From: Paraconiothyrium sp. Pb-2020
Lineage: Eukaryota > Ascomycota > Dothideomycetes > Pleosporales > Didymosphaeriaceae
Assembly: GCA_022419385.1 (NCBI GenBank)
Contig: JAJUBI010000007.1
Location: 1,831,768 to 1,895,767, forward strand
Length of the DNA: 64,000 nucleotides
Direction of reading: 5' to 3'
Position numbers and translations under genes: made by a program
The notes under the pieces: generated by a model
Databases searched by the model: none
Seen by the model: only the letters and a program-made list of their open reading frames with translations
What the model was told of the DNA's origin: nothing
Shown: positions 21,565 to 31,810 of the stretch, one piece after another
Numbering within the stretch: the stretch's first letter is position 1
Layout of the letters: each line of letters begins with the position of its first letter

Positions 21565-22852
21565 ATGCAAGCAGCCACAGCCCGACGTGCCTTCAGTTCG
21601 CTCGCGTCCAAAATACACCCTCAGCGGCCTCTCACCCCGCGGGAAAGCCAACAACTGCTCACTCTTCTCACTACCTCTTTTAGATCTCATCTTGACCGCG
21701 AGTACCCCACCGGACCGTCAGAAGCGCCTCCTCCGAGCACTACGACTCAGATAGTACAAGTAGAACAACGCAGGCGCGCGCCGTCGTCGTATGATTCGAC
21801 TTCCGACCACATAGACGCCATCCTCTCGAATCCTCTGTTTGCGAGGAGGCCACACCGGAGAGGATCCGAATCGGCTGCAGCAGATGCTCTGAAGGACCCT
21901 CTCGCCTGGTTTCTAGACCAGGCGCGCGATTGGCACAGCCGACATATCGAAGGCCACCCTATGTCTAGATGTACTGCAAAGATCTCAGAACAAGAGCAAT
22001 GGACAAAGAAACTCATTATCTAACAATGAATCAAGACCGGCGTCGACGATTGCAGAATGGCTACGCACCAGTGGCGCGGAGACATCGAAGGACTTCTTGA
22101 TCAACCCACACGCTATGAATGGTGCCCCCAGGAAAAGCCTTGTTAACAGACTGGTCCCATTGTTGCTTGCCGAGGGCAACCACGCTCCGTTATGGCGTTG
22201 GTACGCTTATGAACCGGAGGAGGGCGGAATTCTGAATAAAGCTCAGATCACACCATTCAAGGGTCAATTGTTGAAGGAGATGATCAACGCTGCGCGCACT
22301 CGAGATGAGGCCTTCACAATCTTCCTGCAAGCATACCGAATGACGGAAACTGATAAACATGATGCCGACATCAAGAGCCTTCAAGTCGCAGGTGCCCGGC
22401 TTGTGAACAAGGTAGTCGCAAACTCTGATGTTCCATGTACTCCTGAACTCTACGAGCAATTCGCACTTTCCACCCACGGATGGTTATTTACGTGGAAGCC
22501 CGTCGTCCAAGCTATGCTCTGTTTATGCCATCCTACGCAGGCTGATCCAGAACCCGGACTCAAACTTATCAAGAACCCGGACAGCATCATTGGACCTACC
22601 CTTTTAAAGCGGAGTAGACAAAACTTTCTTGTGCGTATGTGCCTGGGAGTCGCACAGCAATTGATCAAAGAAGAGAAATATGCGGACGCGCAGATTGCTA
22701 TGCAATTTACCAAGGAGCACTTTGCAGACTTGGTGATGGTCAAGTACCATTCGAACTCCCATCATGCCATCAACCAGAAGGTCTCAGACCAGAAGAGAAT
22801 TCGTGAAGAGAAGAAGAACATGGCGTTACTGGATCGTCTTGTGGTTACATGA
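21565..22852 (+). CDS. Mitochondrial-type conserved fungal protein with apparent frameshift
   Basis: The start ATG (CACCATGC) opens a typical mitochondrial presequence (MQAATARRAFSSLASKIHPQ), basic and without acidic residues. The region HIDAILSNPLFARRP and KDPLAWFLDQ then resembles a conserved block of fungal mitochondrial proteins. At about 21921-21929 the frame shifts by one base. The continuation in the next frame is AIGTADISKATLCLDVLQRS, through TIAEWLRTSGAETSKDFLIN, to a stop at 22850-22852. Both halves look like one protein of about 428 residues. No sensible intron spans the shift. The function is not known. Either the gene is newly broken, the base is a sequencing error, or a rare splice is involved. 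Confidence refers to the gene, not the exact structure. Confidence 0.6.
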
Positions 22853-22956
22853 ACTAATGCTCGCATCACGTATGGCTTCCTACATTAGCTAGACGAGAGT
22901 GCTTGGAGGGTCATATTACGAAGTCGGCAACATGTTGTAGCCCTCGATAGATACCG

Positions 22957-22989
22957 CGCATGGCCCACGCATGGCCCACGCATGGTCCA
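22957..22989 (+). repeat. Three-copy 11-bp tandem repeat
   Basis: The unit CGCATGGCCCA occurs three times head to tail (22957-22967, 22968-22978, 22979-22989). The third copy has one C-to-T change. It lies about 100 bp downstream of the preceding stop codon. Confidence 0.85.
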
Positions 22990-23750
22990 CACCTGGAGAC
23001 TCAACGAAGTTAATCATGATCGAACGACAATCGACGGAACCCACATCCTGAAGCCTGGCGGCTGTTCGGGTCAGTGCCAGATACTCGATGTCCGTCGCAG
23101 ATGCCGTCCTCGTTGTTCGGAATGTTGATCTCTACTGGCGCACCTGCACTTGTAATATGGCGCATCCGAGCAAAGGAGAAGAAGTAGTTCTGTGGTCACA
23201 GAGACTGCTTCGCCATCGCAGTGGCTTGGATTGCCTTTGGGCTTGGTAAAGTGCAACACTTGCGATATCCCCAAACATTTAAGTAGTCGCAAATCAAGCC
23301 AGAACTTATGCAGCCGTCTGTACATTGTTCGACTTGGTGAATAGGGATGATCGGGTCCACGAAGGTCAAGCAAGATATATATTGGGCAGACAGTGCACTG
23401 TAGAAGAAAGTCAGCTCACCGATCGAGCGACTCGTAACATCAAGCGTATTACAACTCACGTGAATCGCTCGGTTTACTTGTGCAGGCCGATAGTCCTACT
23501 ACACAGCAATGTAGTTACGACGCTATGGAAACGCATGATCAGTGGATAACGTGCAAAGGAGTGATGTTGAAGAAGTTATAATAGAATGCTTTTGGTATCA
23601 AGTCTATATGGGAATCGTTTGATCTATGCGGTAGCGGCTGTTCATATGCCTAGGCAAGCTATGCAACAAGGAGATCGTAAGCAAGAAACACAAGCCAAAC
23701 GCCAAAATATGCCATGGGCAACCCGACTCAGCACTTGAGCCGTTCACCGT
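22990..23750. other. Intergenic between convergent genes
   Basis: No gene is supported. A minus-strand frame near 23196-23459 is Cys-containing but has no ATG-led structure I can defend. The right end is the DEF1-distal 3' flank of the CECR5-like gene. Confidence 0.4.
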
Positions 23751-25238
23751 TTACTCAATAGCCGAGACCCCATTGCCGTGAAGCACAGGGTTAATCGACT
23801 CGTCAAACTGGAATCTGAATTCCTCACCCAATTCCTTTTTGATAGCTGTCTGCACAGCCTCTTGCACGTTCTTGAAGACGCCGAATGAGGCCGGGTTCTC
23901 CTTGTCATTACCCTCGCCCTGGTACACACCTGTGCGGACAAGGCACGTGTTCCAGCCGTACATGTTGCCGCCGATGATGTCGGACGCGGGGTTATCCCCG
24001 ATCATGTAGACGTTCTTGGGCAGCTTCTCCTCGTTGTGGATGGTGTCCATCCACGAGGTGATGACCTCGTCGGCGTACTTGTAGGTGGCGAGCTCGGGCT
24101 TGCCGTAGACGACACGCTCGAGGTCGACGCCGGTGAGGGCCTTGTACATGGCCTCAAGACCGATGCGGAAGGCACCTTGCGACATGCGAGGGTAAGGGTG
24201 TTCGGTGGGGCAGAGCAAATCACCCTGGGAGAAATAGATGGGGATGCGTTGGGACACGGGGTCCTTAGCGCGGGTGCCAAAGCGGCCGTCCTCAGACTGT
24301 AGAAGATCCATGATGATCTGCATGTCGGTAGCGTAGTCACGGCTGTCAGAGAAGACCATGATGGCGTCGATATTGGTCTTGTTGAAGTCGCGGGGACGGC
24401 TGGTCTTGCGCTCCTCCTCAGTGAAGACACGGTAGGGGGCAATGGTTGGGTCCCAGGCGATGATGTCGTTGGGAACAACGATATCTTGAAAGCCGTATTC
24501 CTCGGCGACTTCGCGGCACTTGTAGCCTTCACCACCAACGACAAGGACGGTCTTGTAGTACTCGGCCAAAGCACGCATGGGTGTGTGAGACTGGATGAAT
24601 TGCTCAGTAGAGATGGGGTTGTGGAGGATCTTGCTGAGCTGGGCCACACGTTGGGTCTCGATCTTTCCGGAGCCGTTGGTGAGGAAGATGTGGGGAATCT
24701 TGATACCGAGTTCATTGTCGCCGTTGAGGATCTCAAGGACACGCTTGCCCTCTGGGATCAAGCGGTCACCGTGAACGAGCACGCCGTCAATGTCGAACAC
24801 GAATGCCATGTCCTTGGCAGCCTTGACCTTCTCGCCGCTCAAGTCTTGGACTTGTGCAGCCAAGATGTCTCGTGTAGGCTGGATCGGAGGCATACCAGGG
24901 CGTGTGGGCTTTCCACCCTCGGCATAGTGGACGCTGGATAGCCGTGACTGACGCTTTGAGCGAGGGATGGGAAGAGAAGCACCGAAAGAGTTTCTTGATC
25001 CGCGGCGATCCCTCATGCTGGGCGATAGTGACAGATTGTGCATGTAGGCGGAGGCATCGGAGATGGAGGAACGGGTTGCAGGAACCTCGATTGAGTTATG
25101 TCCCTGGCCGTTGGCATCAGCGGGAATGCTGAGCGTCTCCTGATATGAACCACTGGCGGTTCCATTGGCGCTGCCATTGGTCTTGACGGGAGCAACAGGC
25201 GTGTTCACGCCAAAGTCAGAGTCGTCGAAAGCAGGCAT
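23751..25238 (-). CDS. HAD-superfamily hydrolase, CECR5/HDHD5 type
   Basis: The start ATG at 25238 (MPAFDDSDFG) gives 495 residues without an intron. A Ser-rich N-terminal extension of about 120 residues precedes the HAD core. Motif I is FVFDIDGVLVHGD, with the nucleophile and acid at Asp149 and Asp151. IFLTNGSGK is motif II, and MIGDNPASDIIGGN is motif IV (metal-binding acidic pair). This belongs to the HAD-IIA CECR5 subfamily, whose human member HDHD5 is mitochondrial; the substrate is not known. The long N-terminal region could carry targeting information but is not a classic presequence. The reading frame continues upstream of the ATG without another ATG, so the leader is simply open. Confidence 0.85.
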   Translation of the reverse strand: MPAFDDSDFGVNTPVAPVKTNGSANGTASGSYQETLSIPADANGQGHNSIEVPATRSSISDASAYMHNLSLSPSMRDRRGSRNSFGASLPIPRSKRQSRLSSVHYAEGGKPTRPGMPPIQPTRDILAAQVQDLSGEKVKAAKDMAFVFDIDGVLVHGDRLIPEGKRVLEILNGDNELGIKIPHIFLTNGSGKIETQRVAQLSKILHNPISTEQFIQSHTPMRALAEYYKTVLVVGGEGYKCREVAEEYGFQDIVVPNDIIAWDPTIAPYRVFTEEERKTSRPRDFNKTNIDAIMVFSDSRDYATDMQIIMDLLQSEDGRFGTRAKDPVSQRIPIYFSQGDLLCPTEHPYPRMSQGAFRIGLEAMYKALTGVDLERVVYGKPELATYKYADEVITSWMDTIHNEEKLPKNVYMIGDNPASDIIGGNMYGWNTCLVRTGVYQGEGNDKENPASFGVFKNVQEAVQTAIKKELGEEFRFQFDESINPVLHGNGVSAIE

Positions 25239-26656
25239 GATGGTAGTCTTGACAGGTCTGAGCAGTAGTGAAGAAGATGAATGATTATCAGATGTAGTGC
25301 TGACGAGTTTCTCAACGTGAGAGAGTCGTGGAGATGGAGATGGAGGTGAAGGATGAGGGGGATGAGAAGCTGTAGCGTGCGGAGGAACGGGGTATATATC
25401 TGATGTCAGTGAGCACGCAGCATTACATCTGACGACGCTACGCCATCCGAGAAGTCTGGCCAACAAAGTCTTCGCTTGATCTTTTCTTCGGCCGCAGCCT
25501 TACCCGTACCCTCCCGATAAGCTCCATAGCCCCTGTGCTGAAACCTCTGCTGGGTTCCACTGCGGTACTCCACAGACAAAGCATCATGACGCACGTCGTC
25601 CCCTTGACCGGAACCACTGTTTGGTCCCAACGGTGCTCGATTGCCGCATTGGAAAGACCCTTATCGCGGTGGGTAAGGCGCTAGGACCAGCGAACCGATT
25701 TGGCGAGTTTCGTCATGGCCGAAAAGCGGATAAAAATGGGTGCTGAATCTGAACGTGGCAGATTCACTCGCCACACGGTTGAGATGCGGTCCACAGCTGC
25801 CATCACTGCATGCAGCAGCTCTCCACCACCTCTCCACCGTCACCGCCATGCGTACCGTACCTATCACGTCCCTATCCGTACCTCCCTTCTACCCCGGGTT
25901 CACATGAAATCGGTCGCTACGCGCGCCTCCAGCGCAGACGACGAGCTCGCAAAAAAAAAAAAAAGCCATCCCGCGCTGGCGGCACATGCTGCATGTCGGC
26001 GCCTCAAGCGAAGAGCCTCATCGCTTGGAGCGTGTGATTGGCGCCAGGCCACGAGGCGTGCGCAAAAGTGGGCATGGCGGTGGGAAGGGAAAGGTGCGTG
26101 GTGGTCGTTCGCCGAGTGTTCGGCCTGACTGCGACGGGGCCCACCTTTTAGACGACCGTCCCTGGTGAGGGAGCTTGACGTCTGCCTGCCGTGTGCAGAA
26201 AAGCCTGACCGCGTGCAGCCGTCGGCAGACCTGCGCCGCGCAGTTCGAAAGGGATTTCGTCGTGGGCGAATCGGCGGCTCGCCGGGCTGACTGCGCTGGC
26301 TTTCTCGCGACAACACTCGAAAGGGTCCACCGAGGCTCCGCCGTAATGATGTAATGTCCTTGGAGTACTGGTGGCACGAGGCGCCAGCATGAAACTGTTG
26401 GATGATGATTTATGGAGATGGCAGAGAAGATGGGTACTGGGACGAGGACGATTCGGAGCCGGCCGTGGAACGAGTGCGGTGAGCCCGGATGGGCGCATGG
26501 CGTAGAGCCGTCGAGGATTTTCGGTCGGAGCCATGGCGCAGGATATATGTGCCTTTCGCATCGACCCCGCGCTGCTGCCTGCCATATCGTTGTCACAGCT
26601 GGATACCGTTAGCCCGCACACCACCTCACCTTGTTTCACATCACCGCACCTTCACA
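25239..26656. promoter_or_regulatory. Divergent upstream region (CECR5-like / aldo-keto reductase)
   Basis: No gene is supported in this 1.4-kb gap between two divergent start codons. It contains a run of 14 As (25951-25964) and CCACC-rich segments. GC-rich spurious frames at 25.9-26.6 kb are not convincing. Confidence 0.45.
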
Positions 26657-27625
26657 ATGGCACCCCTCGCAAACACCAAGACGTACAAGCTCAACAATGG
26701 CGTCACCATCCCCGCCGTCGGTTTCGGCACCTTTGCCAACGAGGGAGCCACTGGAGAAACTTACAAGGCCGTCACCCACGCCCTGAATACGGGCTACCGG
26801 CACCTCGACTGCGCCTGGTTCTACCAGAACGAGGCTGAAGTCGGAGATGCAGTACGTGACTTTCTCGCGTCGAACCCCTCGGTCAAGCGCTCGGATCTCT
26901 TCATCTGTACCAAGGTGTGGCCTCACCTCATGGAACCGGATCAGATCAAATGGAGCTTCACCAACTCGTTGGAGAAGTTGAAGATGGACTACATAGACCT
27001 GTTCCTGCTACACTGGCCATTTGCGGTAGAGGCCGACGAGAACCGCATGCCCAAGATTGGCGCTGATGGCAAATACATCATCAAGAAGGAACTGACCGAG
27101 AACTTGGCGCCTGCGTGGCGGGCGGTGGAGGACATCAACCGCTCGGGCAAGGCCAAGGCAGTCGGTTGCTCGAACTGGACCATTGAGGGCCTCAAGAAGC
27201 TTCTTTCCTACGCCCAAGTTAAGCCTGCGGTCAACCAGATCGAATGCCACCCCTTCCTGCCCAACGACGATCTGGTGCAGTTCTGCTTCAAGAACGATAT
27301 ACTGCCTGAGGCATACTCGCCTCTCGGAAGCCAGAACCAGGTACCTACTACCGGCGAGACAGTACGAGAGAACAAGACACTGAAGGAAGTCGCTGAGAGG
27401 AGCGGCCACGACCTTGCACAGGTATTGCTTGCCTGGGGTCTGAGGAGAGGTTACGTCGTCCTCCCGAAGAGCTCCACTCCCAAGCGCATCGAGAGCAATT
27501 GGCTCATTCCCGAGCTGAGCGATGAGGACTTCAACGCGGTTCAGAGCGTCGCCAAAGGACGCCACACGCGTTTCGTAAACATGAAGGACACGTTCGGCCA
27601 CAACGTCTGGCCCGAGGAGGAGTGA
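26657..27625 (+). CDS. Aldo/keto reductase
   Basis: The ATG at 26657 (TTCACAATGGCACCC) gives 322 residues, the usual AKR length, in one exon. It is an NAD(P)H-dependent (alpha/beta)8-barrel oxidoreductase of the AKR1-5 type. The catalytic tetrad is visible: Asp51 and Tyr56 in GYRHLDCAWFYQNEAEVG, Lys86 in ICTKVW, and His119 in LFLLHWP. The cofactor segments are present as AVGCSNWTIEGL, NQIECHPFLP, AYSPLGSQ and the adenosine-phosphate loop VLPKSSTPKRIESN. Fungal relatives include glycerol dehydrogenases and xylose or aldehyde reductases. The KPKS/PKSS loop favours NADPH, and the substrate cannot be told from sequence alone. Confidence 0.92.
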   Translation: MAPLANTKTYKLNNGVTIPAVGFGTFANEGATGETYKAVTHALNTGYRHLDCAWFYQNEAEVGDAVRDFLASNPSVKRSDLFICTKVWPHLMEPDQIKWSFTNSLEKLKMDYIDLFLLHWPFAVEADENRMPKIGADGKYIIKKELTENLAPAWRAVEDINRSGKAKAVGCSNWTIEGLKKLLSYAQVKPAVNQIECHPFLPNDDLVQFCFKNDILPEAYSPLGSQNQVPTTGETVRENKTLKEVAERSGHDLAQVLLAWGLRRGYVVLPKSSTPKRIESNWLIPELSDEDFNAVQSVAKGRHTRFVNMKDTFGHNVWPEEE

Positions 27626-28946
27626 GGAGTCGACGACGGTTTCGTCCATGTACAGTACTGACGGTGGATACAGCACGTTGGCCGGTGGGAGCAGGCTCCC
27701 TATGCGAGGGAAGCTGTAAAAGTGTGCTTTAGCGTTTCTAGATTTCCTGTTGTCCCTATGGTAGCGATGCCAAGAGATAGATGAAGGCATCCAATGTATG
27801 AGATGGCGCAACCTCAGCTTGTCTATGGGCATGTGAACGGATTCCTGCAGCGATCTACCGATGCGCATTATGCGGTGCTACCTACGGTGTTCGACGGCCA
27901 ACGTCTGTAGTGCCGCAGCAGGAAGTTTGATGCAGTAGAAGTCATGCATGATAGGACGGTTGCACTAGCGCCCGTCACCCTGGACCGGGTGAAAGCGAAG
28001 GACAACGGCTGTGTTGGATGGCTTTGCGAGTTGCCGTTTTGAGCAGTTATGGCTCCTCCATGTCTTGCTCAGATACACATGCGCTTCACGATATGGTTCC
28101 GGTCATCAATTACCATCTCGTACGAACATTCCAGTCTACCGAATGTCTCCTGGTGTGGCGTCGGCCCGAATGTGCCTTGCCCTTCACCCTCGACTCACCA
28201 ACTGTGAATTTGATACGCCACCGTCAGGTCATCCTGAATGGGCTTGTCCAATGTACCTCAACAACGTGCATCAACGCGCAGCTGGAACGTGGGGTCGCCG
28301 AGAGCGCCGCATTGGCCTTGTCGCATCGCCCGCTCCGTGTGTGGGAGCTCTTGGTTGCATCCGACAAGACAGCAGGACAGACGTGGACGTCGAATAACGT
28401 GTCTTGGTGCGCTTGGCCGAGTGGAGGTGGTGTGAGGTGGTGAGCCAAAAGGACGGCCCGCGTACGAGAGGATGCCCCGCCGCCGGCGCTGCAGTCGAGT
28501 GGACCGGGGAGCTTTTTTTTTCGCGACTCCCCACGTCATGGCAAGCGTTCCAGAGGTACCTTATCGCAGCAAATTCTTACTCCATTCCCATTACCTGCTT
28601 GTATGCGTGACTTTCCGCGCCTCTCTCCTCACGCGCTCGCCATCACCTGCACGAGAGCTCGTCCTTATAAAATCTTGCTCAGCTTCGCGTTCCTCGACAA
28701 GCTGCAAAGACCCGCTTAGTGCTCACCGCCCGCACTCCATCTTCGCCCTATTCGCTGCAAACAATCTATTCAGTACGTACATAAACGAGCATTGGCCCTG
28801 CAGTATTGTGTATGGTTGAATACTCACAAGCCTGCAGACAACCAACAATCCCCCAGCTGATCGGGAACCGACTCTGGCAGCTGCACCCCGCAGCCCTTCC
28901 GCAATTCACCCTGCAGCCCCTTTTGCACCACACCGCAACACACAAT
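27626..28946. other. Intergenic and phosphofructokinase promoter
   Basis: No gene is supported. A T-run (28513-28521) and a TATAAAA box (28666-28672) lie within the last 450 bp before the phosphofructokinase ATG, in a CT-rich surround typical of strong glycolytic promoters. Confidence 0.5.
28666..28672 (+). promoter_or_regulatory. Candidate TATA box of phosphofructokinase gene
   Basis: TATAAAA lies 280 bp upstream of the ATG, followed by CT-rich leader sequence. It is consistent with a highly expressed gene, but distance and function are inferred. Confidence 0.4.
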
Positions 28947-31376
28947 ATGGCACCCACAGAGATCCCGCCGCCCTTAGAGGGCAAGAAGAGGAGAATCGGC
29001 GTCATGACATCTGGAGGCGACGCGCCGGGAATGAACGGAAGTGTCCGAGCCGTGGTTCGCATGGCACTACACAGCAACTGCGAAGCATACGCCATCTACG
29101 AGGGTTACGATGGCCTAGTCAAGGGAGGTGACATGATCAAGGAGATGAAGTGGGAAGATGTGAGGGGCTTTTTGTCTGAGGGCGGCACACTCATTGGCAC
29201 GGTATGTTACCTAGGCAAGCTGCGCATCTGCGGGCACTGACGCCTTGAATAGGCGCGATGCATGGAATTCATGCAACGGGACGGCCGGAGAACAGCGGCC
29301 AAGAACATGATCCTCAAGGGCATTGACGCCCTGGTCATCTGCGGTGGTGACGGCAGTCTGACAGGAGCAGACAGGTTCCGCGACGAATGGCCCAGCCTAC
29401 TGGAGGAGCTGGTCAAAGAGAAGGAGCTCACCCCTGAGCAGGTGGCCCCGTTCAAGCACCTCAACATCGTCGGACTGGTCGGCTCCATCGACAACGACCT
29501 TAGTATGACGGACGCCACTATCGGCTGCTACAGCTCGCTCGCCAGGATTTGTGAAGCAATTGATTCTGTGGACACAACAGCAACGAGTCACCAGCGTGCC
29601 TTCGTTGTGGAGACCATGGGAAGGCATTGCGGATGGCTCACGCTCATGGCTGGTGTGGCCACAGGGAGCGACTTCATATTCATCCCAGAGCAGCCTGCGA
29701 AGGAGGGATGGGAAGGCAATATGCTCAACATAATCAGGAAGCACCGTCAAATGGGTAAGAGGAAGACTATCGTCATCGTGGCCGAGGGCGCTATCGACGA
29801 GAGATTGAACAAAATCACACCGCACCAAATCAAGGAGATCCTTTCCGAAGCTGGTTTAGATACCCGGGTCACCACTCTCGGACACGTGCAACGCGGTGGG
29901 CAGCCTGCAGCATACGACAGAATGCTCTCAACGCTGCAGGGTGTCGAGGCAGTGAAGGCCGTTCTCGAGGCAACTCCTGAGACACCATCGCCTGTCATTT
30001 GCATGATCGAGAACAAGATCGTGCGCCGTCCGCTGCTCGAGGCAGTTGCCCAGACAAAAAAAGTTGCCGAAGCCATCGAAAAGAAGGACTTCAGGACGGC
30101 AATGGAACTGCGTGATGCTGAGTTTGCTGAGTACTTTAAGTCATACCAGATCACAACAGCAACAGAGCAGCCAGAACTTCTGTTACCAAAAGAGAAGCGG
30201 ATGCGTGTTGGTATAATCCACGTTGGGGCTCCTGCTGGCGGTATGAACGCGGCAACACGTGCTGCTGTTGCTTACTGTTTGGCACGCGGACACACGCCCG
30301 TTGCCCTCCACAATGGATTCCCTGGGCTTATCCGACACCACTCGGACAAACCTCTCGGCGCAGTACGAGACATTAGCTGGCTCGATGCTGAAAGCTGGGC
30401 CAACAAGGGTGGTTCCGAAATTGGTACGAACCGTGGCCTTCCATCCGAAGATCTCGAGACTGTGTCTTATGTGTTCAAGGAGTACAAGATCCAGGCTCTG
30501 TTTGTTGTAGGCGGTTTCGAAGCCTTTACTGCGGTTAGCGAACTTCGCAAAGGTAGGGAGCACTACAAGTCCTTCAAGATTCCCATGGTCATCCTCCCCG
30601 CGACCATCTCCAACAATGTCCCCGGAACAGAATACTCCATCGGCTCAGATACCTGCTTGAACGCACTTATCCAATACTGCGACGCCTGTCGCCAATCGGC
30701 ATCAGCTTCACGCCGCCGCGTCTTCGTCATCGAAACCCAGGGTGGTGAATCTGGCTACATCGCCACCATCGCGGGCCTCTCCATTGGCGCCTTCGCCGTT
30801 TACACCCCTGAAGACGGTATTTCGCTCAAGATGCTCGATCACGACATCGACTCCTTGCGCGAGACGTTCCAGAAAGACAAGGGCCAGAACCGCGCAGGAA
30901 AGATCCTCCTCGTCAACGAAAAGGCGTCCAAGACCTACTCTGTGCAAATCATTGCCGACATGATTGCTGAGGCGGGTAAGGGCAAGTTCGAGAGCAGGCA
31001 TGGTGTCCCTGGACATTTCCAACAGGGGACCACGCCGAGTCCTATGGACCGTGTCAGGGCGGTCAGATTTGCGTTCAGGAGTCTGGAGCACATTGAGCAG
31101 TATGCTGGTATGGATCCGGATGATATCGATGATGACCCGATGAGCACGGCAGTCATTGGAATAAAGGGCGCAAAGGTCCTGTTTTCACCCATGGAAGCTA
31201 TCGAGAAGAAGGTATGTTTATCAACTCGACTCAGATCTTCTGTTTGAACATGTGCTAATGAACCACAGGAGACTGACTGGCACCGACGACGGCCCAAAAA
31301 GGAGTTCTGGATGGATCTCAAGGAGTATGTGGACATCCTCAGTGGACGTCCATCACAGAACAAGGCGAAACAGTAG
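28947..31376 (+). CDS. ATP-dependent 6-phosphofructokinase
   Basis: Three exons (28947-29201, 29253-31211, 31269-31376; introns 51 and 57 nt) encode 773 residues, the normal size of the fungal tandem-domain enzyme. It phosphorylates fructose-6-phosphate, the committed step of glycolysis, in the cytosol. N-half motifs are ATP-binding TSGGDAPGMNGSVRAVVRM (residues 18-38), GGDGSLTGADRFRDEW, and the catalytic block GSIDNDLSMTDATIG with the proton-acceptor Asp. ETMGRHCGWL and GHVQRGGQP bind sugar phosphate. The C-half repeats the fold in degenerate form (GAPAGGMNAATRAAVAY, PATISNNVPGTEYSIGSDT), as in regulatory halves. The last exon restores the C-terminal helix (HRRRPKKEFWMDLKEYVDIL). It converges on NDC80. 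Confidence 0.95.
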
Positions 31377-31810
31377 AAATGCTCGTTGTGAACAATAGAC
31401 GATGAATTTGGGCCTCTTGCCTCTTTTCGGTGGGAATTCTTGGACGAGACATTACGAATTGGGCACCGGATCTCGGTGAACTTACACTTTTCAAATTACC
31501 TGAATGAAATGACACTTTTGTATCGATGAGGGAATGTCCGTGTTCACTGATCAGCAGCGCTTCGTATAAAGACTTGAACGAGTAAAACATGCCAAATAGA
31601 TTCCCAATGCTACCATTACGTGACGATTTAGAGTGCAAGAAGAGGTATCATTCGCAGCAACAGACCGCTCAACCGGGCCCAACCGAACCCAACCGAGTCA
31701 CCCACATCAGCAACAGAGGCGTCTCCAATCCAACGAACGCCGTCGTAACCGTCATTACCCAATGTAACACATTAGCAAGTGTCAAGTGTCAAAGCAGCGA
31801 TTTGAGCAGT
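31377..31810. terminator. Shared 3' region of convergent PFK and NDC80 genes
   Basis: This 434-bp gap between two convergent stop codons must contain both polyadenylation regions. It includes the AT-rich string TACACTTTTCAAATTACC near 31484. No gene is seen. Confidence 0.4.

Noticed and set aside
23196..23459. Cys-containing minus-strand frame as a small secreted protein
   Set aside because: No signal peptide, no ATG-led structure that fits and no splice support.
24002..24742. 246-codon frame inside the CECR5-like gene
   Set aside because: Same strand, shifted frame; Ser/Thr/Pro-rich shadow of a clear HAD protein.
25951..25964. Run of 14 As as a retroposed poly(A) tail
   Set aside because: No target-site duplication or adjacent element sequence is seen; a simple homopolymer is sufficient.
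27008..27868. 286-codon minus-strand frame over the aldo/keto reductase
   Set aside because: Antisense shadow of a gene with an intact catalytic tetrad.
31212..31247. Phosphofructokinase ending at 31247
   Set aside because: GTATGT at 31212 and an acceptor at 31268 restore the conserved C-terminal helix, so the short ending is intron read-through.
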